This document shows, piece after piece, positions 54,622-64,000 of a stretch of DNA of 64,000 nucleotides. The first letter of the stretch is position 1, and every line of letters begins with the position of its first letter. Both the position numbers and the translations under genes were made by a program. The notes beneath the pieces are model-generated. The model was not told where the DNA came from, did not search any database, and was given only the letters and a program-made list of their open reading frames with translations. The stretch covers positions 981,501 through 1,045,500 of the forward strand of contig MCFH01000005.1 of NCBI GenBank assembly GCA_002104945.1, read 5' to 3'. The DNA is from Piromyces finnis. Its lineage: Eukaryota; Neocallimastigomycota; Neocallimastigomycetes; Neocallimastigales; Neocallimastigaceae.

Positions 54622-55074
54622 GTTTAGGTGGATCATTTAGCACTAATTATTAATTTATTTTTATATATTATTTTTTTATCAATATTTACTTTTATATTTA
54701 TTTACCTATGCTATGTTTTTTTTTAACAACAACTATTAAGTATTATTACTATAAAGAATTTTGTAAGAAATATATATAATATTAGATTATAAAATTAGGA
54801 TAAATATTCATTTATTACAGCTTTTCATTTTCATAGTCTAAATCTTAATAAATATATTTTAAATTATTACTTATTGAAAACCTCCAATATATTTTTTTCT
54901 TTAATTTTATATGAGAGGATTGTAATAATTAATTGAAATAAGGTTTTATTCTTAAGATAAATATCGGTAATTTTATTATCTATAAATATTTATAAACGAA
55001 AATAATTAAAAAAAGATGAAAGGATAAATTATATGCAATCATAATTATTACTATTTAATATATATACATAAAAA

Positions 55075-55105
<31 letters not shown>

Positions 55106-55550
55106 TATTCTGTGAATAATTTGATAGTTTTATTAAATATATAATAATAGGTTCTTTAATATTCAAATATATATATATTTTTTTTTCTTTTTTTTTTTCT
55201 TTTTCATATTTATTTAATAGCATACATTTACTTCAATTAAAAAAAATTATATTAATATTAACAAAAATAAAAATTTAATAAAAAATTAATATCATTATAA
55301 TTATGTTGTTATAGTGATTTTTCTTTTTTAATAATAATTTAAAAAAGGAGATTTTTTAAGTTTTATATCAATATATAATCAAAGTAATAATTTTTATTAA
55401 CTTCATATAAATATATTTTATATATTTATTCAATTTTTGTTCAAAAAAAAAAAAAAAAAATAAAAATAAAAATAATAATAAAAAATATTAATCAAATGGA
55501 TAAATAACTAATTTTTTATCATTTAATTATTTGATACATATATAAAGATA
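53240..55550. other. Divergent 2.3-kb promoter region
   Basis: Lies between the start of the kinase gene (minus) and the start of the cyclase-like gene (plus). It holds a poly-T run of about 38 bases near 53779-53816, a poly-A run near 54593-54620 and a TAAAAA run near 55080-55105. No coding exon. Confidence 0.6.
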
Positions 55551-57669
55551 ATGGAATTAGCAACAAGTTTACCGGAAAAAGGTAATGTCTCTTTATTAAA
55601 AGAAAATGTACTTTCAAAATCAACTAGTATAACTATTGAAAATAAAGAGGAAGTTAAAAAAGATATTGAAGAGGAAGATGATGATGAAGAATATCCAATT
55701 AAGCCATTTGGTAAACTTAAAAGTTCACTTGAAAACATTAACAATAATGAAACTCCAAAAGATTTATCAAGTGACAATGTTCAATCATCATCATCGAAAG
55801 AAGAATTGAAAATGGTATTAGAATATGAAAAGGTCTTAAGATCTTATCTTCCATTCCATTTACAAAATTACTTAGAAAGTCTGTGTGAAGAGGAAGCAGA
55901 TACAATGAAAACTTCAAATATTGAAACATTCTGTGTCATTGCTGCAATTAACATTTCTGGTATATTTTTTAAAAGATGATTTAACAATAAATAATTATTA
56001 TTAATTATGTTAAATATTAACTTATCTTTATTTATATTAAATAAAATGATTAATATAAAAATAAATTTGGAATTAAAAATAAATTTAATACAAATAATAA
56101 AAATATTAATAAAAATTTTTCGATAATAAATTCAATAGAAATTGTTGATTTTATTAATCAATTACAAAATAAAGGAAAAGCCGGTGTAAAATATTTAAAA
56201 GAGGATATAAATAATTATTTTAGTGAAGTTATTGAATTTATTGTTAATAATAAAGGAGATATTGGTACGTTTTATTAATTTATTTTTAAATATAAAAACT
56301 ATTATTAAAATATTATTATTATTACTATTTAATTAATTTACAATTTTTTTTTATTATAAAGTCAATTTGTCAGGTATTTTATTAATTTCAAATAAAAAAA
56401 AGTATTTATATATATTAATTCTACTGAACACTACAATTATAACCATTTTTATAATGATAAATGAACTTTTTAACATATTATAGAGAAAACATTAGTTATT
56501 TCTTGGACAATAAATGAAAATGATATGGATGTAGATGATTGTTCAAAAAATGATTTAACATTTGATGCTATAAAAGCATGTTTAAAATTATTAGAAAATT
56601 ATGGAACTCATACATTTGAATTTGAAGATCTTCATTTAGACTATGTAGCAAAAATTGGTATGGATGCTGGATTAAATAATATATTATTAATTGAGGTTGA
56701 AAAAGATCATTTATGGCAGTATATTAATCAAGGTAAATATTTTACTATCTTTATCATTATTTTAAATATTCTATAATATTATGTTTTCTTATTTTATTTA
56801 ATAACTTTTAATAAATATAAAGGTCCTGTAATTACACAAGCATATTCAGTATTAAATTATAATACGCCAGGTGATTATTAATATTAAAAAATGACTGACA
56901 CTGTAATAAATTATATATATATTTATAATAACTAAAATAATAATAATTAATATAGGTAAACTTGGTATATCCCATCAAACTTTAAGATGTATTGGCGCAA
57001 TAATCAATATTCCATCACTTAATCTTGGCGCATATGATAAAAAATGTATTGTTATTGATAATGTAGATGGTATCACGAGGAAAGTTGCAGAAATGGAGGA
57101 AGCATCAGAAAATGGAGGAAGTGAAGAATCAATAGATATAGAAGATAAGATTGAAAGATGTGCTCAATTTGTAAATGATGATTTAGTTTACCGTTTTCAA
57201 TCATGTCTTTATGAAATTCCAAAGTATCATGAGGAATTAAAACTAACAACATTATTTATTAAAACGGATGAATTTCCATTGGAAACAAATGATGATTTAG
57301 AAATTATGCAAAAATTAATTAATCTTATTATTAAAACTTTAACAAAATATGAAGGAATATTAAATAATTTGTATTATGAAGAAAATAAATTAAATTTTGA
57401 ATGTTTATTTGGTATACCACCATTAGTTCATGAAAATGATGCATTGTACGCTGTGGAAGCTGCAATTGAAATAGCTGGATTTTTAAGAAGATTGATTAAC
57501 AATTGTTATTATATATCAATAACAACTGGTATATCTTGGTATACTGGTTTGGTAAGACTTTTATATTTAACTTTTATTTATTTTTTTGTTCTGTGCTATT
57601 ATTAATATTATAATATCATACTATTTAATAGGGTAATAAAAACTTCGGAAGATTTTTCATGGTATTTTA

Positions 57670-57747
<78 letters not shown>

Positions 57748-60700
57748 TATACTATTATTCTTAATATTGCTATTAATAAAATGTATATTTATTATTTATT
57801 TAAATTCTATTATAAAAGTTTGGTGAAAATACAGATTATACACGTTAGTTTAAATAAATGCATATTAATTAAAAAAAATATCAAAAATATTAACCATTTA
57901 TATTAATGATTATTATATCATTTAATTTATTTTATTGTTAATTATTATTCATAAATATAGATAAAATATTTACATCTCCACGATCAAAATATAGTATCCT
58001 CTGTGATGAAACAACTTATTTATTAACAGAATCTTATATTAATTTTGTAGATATTGGAGCAATGAAATATAAAAATAATAATTGTTCAAGTAAATACTTT
58101 TTTTAAAAATAAATGTACGGAAATAAATATTAAAATTAATAATAAATACTTATAATTATTCTTCTTCTTTTTTTAAATAAATAAAAATATAGAGAAGTTA
58201 TATATAGTAATCAATCTTAAAAAACATGTTAGTATAATGCCATCATCTAATGATATTAGTATCGATGAAGTTACTAAAAACGATTATAATTTAATTGGAA
58301 AAGCATATCAATGGAATTTAAGTGTATCTCTTCTTAGAAAATTTGTACATAGTGGAAAAAGAAAGGTAATAATTATTCAAGGTGAAGAAGGTTGTGGTAT
58401 AACTCCATTTGTTAAAAACTTTGAAAAAAAGGCAATTGAAGAAGGGTGTTCAGTTTGGTATGAAACAAATGAAATTAATTATATATTATAATAAATTAAT
58501 ATTATTTTATTTATAAATACTTTTTTTTTTGGTTTATTACTATAATATACAATATTAAAAAAAATATGTTTAATAGTATTGGTAAAGTAAATAATAATAC
58601 ATCATTGGTACCATTTGCGATATTTGAAAGTTTATTAAGAGAAGTTATTAAAGTTACAATAAATGAGAAAAGAAAACAGGAAAGACAAAGACGAAGAAGA
58701 AATTTAGAATCTTTAATAGAAGAGGATGAAGAATATGGAATCGATAAGAAATCAATCAATGAATCTATTAAATCTTTAAGAGATTTACCAATAGTTAATA
58801 ATTTTAAAATGATTGGTAGAAAATCAGCATTGAAAAAGTCTTATGGACCAAGAAGCGCTTTAAGAAATGGTAAAATGAAAAAATCAGCATCATCTACTGT
58901 TTCTTTCGAAAATTCTGTTGTAGTTAATACAGAACATGATCAAGATAACAATGATACCTTTAAAGTTGGAGAAAAGAAAAAAATTAAAAAAAGATCAAAT
59001 ATGTTTGATGAACAAGAAACAATTATTACAAATAATACTAATATTAAAAATTACACTGGAAATACATTTGAAGAAGATATCTTAGAAGCTCTTTTTTATT
59101 TGGATGAACGTGAAGAAATTGCACCATTACTTAATATTATTTATTATAATAGATTTGAATCCACGAATGAAGTTAAAATTATTAATAAACGTATGATATT
59201 CTTTGAATTTTGTAATCTTATTTGTAGATTACTTACCAAACTTTCTTTCATAACACCATTGGTCATTATATTAGACAATGCTCATATGCAAGATTACTTC
59301 TCATGGAAACTAACTAATATGATATTTAAAAAATGCACAAAGCTTTTCCTATGTATTTGTACTAGACCTCAATCTTTCTATACTACACCAGAAATTAAAA
59401 CTATAACTAAGGAAATATGGAATAGCTTATATACTACAGCTATTACATTAGATAAATTTTCTGAAACGGATACCCAAAAATTTATGACTCTCTATTATAA
59501 TGAATTTAAAAAACTAAAATATATTAAAAATAAATGTTCAAAAGTTAATAATGAATTTATATTCAATCTATGGAAATTAACAGAAGGTAAAAAATTTTTA
59601 ACTGAATGATATCATTCAATATAAAATTAGAAATTAAAATTTAATTAATATAAATTTTATATAAAATAATGAAAATAATCGTATAATAATATAGGAAATC
59701 CATTATTGGTATTAAGAACTGCAAATTCATTATTTAATGATAATATTACTCAATTAGATGAGGATTTCACTTTACAGTTACAAAAGCCCTTCTCTGAATT
59801 AGAAGTTACCAAGCATGCTAGTGATCTAAAAAGTATCCTAAGATATCAAATTAGTACATTAGATCCTGATTTTAGAAATTTATTATTTCTTTTCTCATTA
59901 ATTAATAGAAAGGTATTCTCAATAAATACTATAAACGATTTTGTTAAAATGCATTGCAATTCTAATAAAAAATGTGAAAGCGTAAATAAGTTTATTAACC
60001 AAGATAACCTTAATTTTGGTACCTATGATAAATATGGTTTTCTAAAAAGATTTTATAAATTCAAAAAAAGAGAAGAATCAATTGATTGTGAGAGTAAAGA
60101 TTCTTCATTAACTAACATATCAATAAACAGCAATAGTAAATGTTTAATTGGAAATGAAGAATTACCAATTGGTATTGATAGTACTAATTATGATGTTATT
60201 TTCTCGTTTAGTGGAGAATTAATTAAAGAAATTATTTATGAAGACGAAAGTATTGATAATAGATTAACACTTCATGAATTATATGGTAAATTTATTGAGG
60301 AAAAGGATGAAGATGACTATTTCAGTCTCTATTATCATTTTTGTAATTCAAACAATAATCAAAAAATGGTTTATTATCTTTCAAAAGTATGTCATGTTAT
60401 GTACAAGATGGGTGCCAATCATTTAGCCTCTTCTGCCTATGAATTATTATTAACTTATTACGGCGAAATCATTGAAACAGATGATAATACAAATAATAAT
60501 ATTGATAAACAAAATATATTCTTATTATCAAGAAAGACGATTAAAAATCCAAAGGAAAAAGTAAAAATAAATGAAAAACCTTGTAATTATGAATTGGCTC
60601 AAATGTTTTATGAAATGGGAATATGTAATTATGCACTATTTAAATATAGAAATGCTGAGCTTTATTTCTTGAAAACTCTCGATTATTTAGTCTATAAATT

Positions 60701-62117
60701 CCCTGAAAAAAATGTTTCTTTAGTTGTTAAATTAATCAAGGAAACTAAAAAAAGAGAACAATATAAAAAATTATCTGAAAAAGAAAAGGCTGAAATGAAA
60801 AAGGGAGAAATGAATAGAATAGAAAAATTAATTAATGAAATTAAGGATGAAAAAGAACGTAATAAAGTTCTCGAGAAGTATAAAAAGAAAATAGAAAAAG
60901 GCTCTTTATCTTTATGTCAAAAATCTTTATATATGTTATATGAAGTGTATAATATTTATCACAAATCAATTCATGCCCAAATTGCATTATTAATGGCATT
61001 AAACGATCCAAGCACATCTGAAACTGGATTCAAATATGCCGAAATTCTAGCAAAATATGGATTAGAATTAGTTTGGGTTTATTCAACCAATGCTACAGGT
61101 TGGTCATACTTGAATTCCGCTGAAGATATTATTAATCCAGATAAAAATGATTTGCCTATATTAAAGATGACTCGTAGTCATTTAATAGTTTATGACTGTT
61201 TAGCTGTAGCAAATATTTTCTTAAAATCTTGGTCCAAAGGAAAGCATTTTGTAGATATTATTATTAAACTCTCTCAACAAACAGGTGATACAGAAATATG
61301 GGGCAGAGCAACAATTCTAAAATCACTACTTTACTTCCAGACTGGTGCTGTTGATAAAAGTTTCCGTTTAGCAAAAGAAGTCTATAATAATTCAACTGAA
61401 CGTAATATTTGGAAATCTCAATGTACTGCTCTTTTAATGACCCTTCAATATTTCGGAGCGAAAGAAGCTATTGATAACATTTTTACACCATTAAATGTTA
61501 TTAATATTGTTTTTAATTTACCATGTAAAATAAATTCTTCTAATAACGAGGATGTAGTACTATATGCTGGTCTCATTTTAGATGCTTGCTTCCGTTTCAA
61601 AGTACCAATTTCAAATATCTTTGATTTTGTAAAAAGAGTTATTCCAAGTTTAGAAAAATTAGAGCCATCAAGTTATTATTCAGTATTTTCATTCCCTCAA
61701 TATGTTATAGTTCTCTTCCTCTTCTACGAATTTGGATATCTCAAAAAAACACATCCACGATATGAATTAGCTAATCAACTATTAGTTTCCTGTTTACAAG
61801 CAATGGACCTCTTTAAAGAAACACAAATTGTTCAACCATTAATTTCTATGCTTAAGGGTCTTAATTACCTAATTCAAGGAAATAATAATAATGCCTTAAT
61901 ATCATGGGAAAATGGTGCTAAAAAAGCAAAAAGATCACAATTTTATGGTACAATGCTTTATTGGAAAATGGCATATTATGGTACTGGTGAAATTGCAGAG
62001 AGAAGTAAGGTTATCGTAAAAAAATTGACAGACAAAATCAACGTATCATTTGACTTAGACATTCAAAAAGAATGGGAATTTGATACATTTAAAGTATTAA
62101 AAGCAAGAAAAGGTTAA
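55551..62117 (+). CDS. Soluble adenylyl cyclase (ADCY10)-like protein, probably catalytically impaired
   Basis: Exons: 55551-55959, 56139-56264, 56362-56373, 56484-56732, 56823-56870, 56956-57551, 57632-57661, 57819-57843, 57961-58089, 58193-58457, 58577-59586 and 59695-62117, giving about 1773 residues; all junctions keep phase. The order matches soluble adenylyl cyclase: two class III cyclase-like domains (about 122-300 and 350-545), a P-loop NTPase region (from about 575) and a long helical TPR-like C-terminus. Expected metal-binding Asp positions read Asn (VIAAINIS) and Glu (NLSGEKTLVISW). The P-loop is GEEGCGIT at 605-612, with Ile for the usual Lys. The Walker B-like site is VIILDNAH near 856. 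A Lys/Arg-rich insert lies at about 665-800. It resembles a sAC-derived signalling scaffold. Residual cyclase activity, if any, cannot be judged from sequence. Confidence 0.88.
57668..57748. repeat. AAT microsatellite within an intron of the cyclase-like gene
   Basis: About 80 bases of perfect AAT repeat inside the intron 57662-57818, which separates two very small exons (30 and 25 bases). Confidence 0.95.
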
Positions 62118-62526
62118 ATGTATATACAAGGAATTTTATATATATGTGTTTAAAATAACTTTACATATAAAATATTTTTATTGCTATCTTCATAATATAA
62201 AAGAAAATATATAAATATATATATTTATTTTTTATAATCATATGTATTAATGATTATTTTTATTTTTTAAATATATATAATTTTGCTTTAAAACGCAAAA
62301 TATTATTTAGTAGATTATTGTAAATAATAGTAAAAATTAATAAAATCATTCTTTTTTATTATTTATTTTAATTTAATAAACATAATCTCTATAATATCAA
62401 AAGATACAATGTAATAATTTTTTATTTTCCATAGTCATAAAATTCTTTCTAATTCTTAAAATATTATGCAGTAATAATTTTTAAAAACTACTTAAAAAAG
62501 AAGCGAAGATTAATATCTTTTTTTTT
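62118..62526. other. Gene-free stretch 3' of the cyclase-like gene
   Basis: A/T-rich DNA with no exon; presumably the terminator region of the upstream gene. Confidence 0.7.
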
Positions 62527-62880
62527 TTAATGGTAGCGAATATTTTAAAGTCTTTATTAATTTATTTAAATTATAATACATGTATTGAATAATAAATTGA
62601 AAAATTAATAAAATATATATAAAAAAAGTAGTTTTATTGCCTGTCTTACCAATTTCTTCCACATCGTTGTTCTTAATTTTTTCTTTGAACCTTTTAAGCA
62701 TTAACCATTGTTGTCTAATAATAAAAGACATTATTATGGTTATAAGTTCTGTAGTAATCATCAAAAATGGTGATCTTTAATAAGTGCTTTATTTAATTTG
62801 AAACTTTCAAAATTCTTTCCATTCCTCTGAATGATCATTATTGTTAAAACCTCCCCTCCAAAAAAAGGAATTCAAACTTT
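62527..62880 (-). pseudogene. Dead, old copy 2 of the dispersed protein-coding repeat family
   Basis: On the minus strand the family pattern is recognisable but diverged: RGGFNNNDHSEEWKEF, stop, KFQIK, stop, then SPFLMITTELITIIMSF and RQQWLMLKRFKEKIKNNDVE. At least three stops fall in the family frame. The 3' flank also shows weak family similarity (TAGCGAATATTTTAAAG near 62534 against GGCATCAAATATTTTTAAAC in copy 3). It is clearly older than copy 1. Confidence 0.8.
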
Positions 62881-63108
62881 TTTATTTTTCATATACTAGA
62901 AATAATTATGCACATTAATATTCACTGGAATATTAGAACTGGCATTAACTATATTACTATTTAAACTATATCCATTTGAGTTTTTTAAGCATTTTCGTAA
63001 GGTGCAAATATAAATATATAATCATACCATCTGAAAATAGTTAAAACAAGGTGCGTATCTCCTAAACTAACTTCGAGATATTCACTTTTTTTTTTTTTTC
63101 TTATTTTT
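62881..63108. other. Spacer between family copies 2 and 3
   Basis: No coding exon. Sequence near 62915-62945 (CACATTAATATTCACTGG) resembles the region upstream of the conserved domain in copy 3 (63660-63680), so copy 2 may extend to about 62945. Confidence 0.5.
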
Positions 63109-63345
63109 AACGGCATCAAATATTTTTAAACTTTATTAATAATTTAATTAAGATTATAATACATGTAAAATAAAAAATTAAAAATTAAAAATAAAAAAAA
63201 TATGTTTAAATAAACATAAATGAATAAAAATTGAGTATAATGTATTCTAGTAATTTTAATTAAAGTAAGAAAGTCACTATTATACTAAAGTATAATAATT
63301 GTATTTGACTTCCAATGGGACAACGAGCCAAAGATCAAAACTTTG

Positions 63346-63771
63346 TCATGAAACAAAATTATGATCTCCATTGGTTGCGCTGGCCCTTCTGGCCTGTCTT
63401 ACTATTTCTTCAGCATTGACGCTCTTGGATGTTGCTTCAAACCTTTTGAACATTGACCATTGATGGCCAATAGCAAAAGGCATGATTTTGGTTAGAAGTT
63501 CCGCTGTTACCGTCAAGAATGGTATTCCTTCGTTAGTGCCTGATTGAATCTGACACTTGCAAAGTTCTTTCCATTTCCTTGAATTGTAATTGATATTGTT
63601 AAAACTTCTTCCCCCAAGAAGAAATTTAAATATTTTATTGTACACACTAGAATAATCATACATATTAATATTCACCGGATTATTATAACTATTACTATTA
63701 TTAACTAAATTACTATCTAAATTAGAATTATTATCTTCACTATTGCTATTGCTATTACTATTACTATTATA

Positions 63772-63833
<62 letters not shown>

Positions 63834-63999
63834 GATTACTATTGTTACTATTACTATTGTTACTATTACTATTAATATGATTGCTGTCTCTACTGTTATT
63901 AACATTTTCAATATTATTGATAGGACTATTGGAATTACGTTGACTGAAAAAATTTAATAGCTGGACTATGGAATCAATGTTTAATACGGATATCTCTAA
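63346..63999 (-). CDS. Copy 3 (apparently intact) of the dispersed family: Asn-rich protein with conserved C-terminal domain, partial at 5' end
   Basis: The frame is open from the right edge of the window to a stop at 63346, 217 residues visible. The N-terminal part contains LNIDSIVQLLNFFSQRNSNS and then a long Asn/Ser tract, made partly of a TTA/ATT microsatellite on the plus strand. The last 95 residues are ordered: YNKIFKFLLGGRSFNNINYN, SRKWKELCKCQIQSGTNEGI, PFLTVTAELLTKIMPFAIGH, QWSMFKRFEATSKSVNAEE and a basic tail QARRASATNGDHNFVS. There is no membrane span or catalytic motif I know. Two inactivated relatives in the same orientation (35619-36128 and 62527-62880) show this is a dispersed family. 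The start codon lies outside the window. It could be a host gene family or cargo of a repeat. Confidence 0.75.
63769..63832. repeat. TTA/ATT microsatellite encoding a poly-Asn run
   Basis: About 60 bases of perfect triplet repeat inside the frame of copy 3; on the minus strand it reads AAT codons, an Asn homopolymer flanked by Asn-Ser repeats. Confidence 0.9.
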
Positions 64000-64000
64000 G

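Noticed and set aside
58237-58600. Apparent separate genes starting at 58237 and 58566
   Set aside because: Phase-correct splicing at 58457/58577 joins them into the cyclase-like protein; the internal Met codons are not starts.
63717-63911. Minus-strand Ile/Val-rich frame
   Set aside because: Alternative frame of the triplet repeat that encodes poly-Asn in the family protein.

Overview
The window is extremely A+T-rich eukaryotic nuclear DNA. Genes are split by many short introns (GTAAGT/GTAATT/GTATGT donors, TAG/AAG acceptors), intergenic DNA is full of homopolymer and triplet repeats, and the proteins are a fungal plus flagellate mix. There is a Hal4/Sat4-type kinase, a Crz1-like C2H2 factor, Rmt2, a secreted Ser/Thr-rich protein with a CBM1-like cellulose-binding module, a soluble-adenylyl-cyclase-like protein and an LRRC74-like LRR protein. 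Together these suggest a zoosporic fungus, most likely an anaerobic gut fungus (Neocallimastigomycota). That assignment is inference from composition and gene content.

Layout: 671-3134 (+), nine-exon type I membrane protein; about 5325-7352 (-), decayed CBM1-type secreted gene; 8887-11844 (+), intronless 985-residue ankyrin protein followed by two hairpin elements; 13882-16593 (+), LRRC74-like LRR protein; 17304-19149 (-), FMN-dependent 2-hydroxyacid oxidase; 20418-21013 (+), Churchill zinc protein; 21715-23824 (-), KHDC4-like KH protein; a 3.7 kb gene-free stretch with a long hairpin; 27540-28605 (+), Rer1; 29731-31664 (+), Rmt2; 32741-34467 (+), GPI-type surface protein with a broken metalloprotease motif; a long TAA tract and a dead copy of a repeated protein family; 38984-41635 (-), C2H2 factor; 8.2 kb without genes; 49895-53239 (-), Hal4/Sat4-like kinase; 55551-62117 (+), sAC-like protein; then two more copies of the repeated family, the last apparently intact and running off the right edge.

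Most genes are unrelated housekeeping or signalling genes, each with its own promoter space; I see no operon-like or pathway cluster. I rebuilt exon structures by hand from splice sites and reading phase. Every internal junction listed keeps frame unless noted.

The items most worth a second look are twin hairpins with matching conserved arms but different loops (12170-12405), a roughly 107-base hairpin (26262-26368), a three-copy protein family caught at three stages of decay, and an sAC-like protein whose metal-binding, P-loop and Walker B positions all look substituted.
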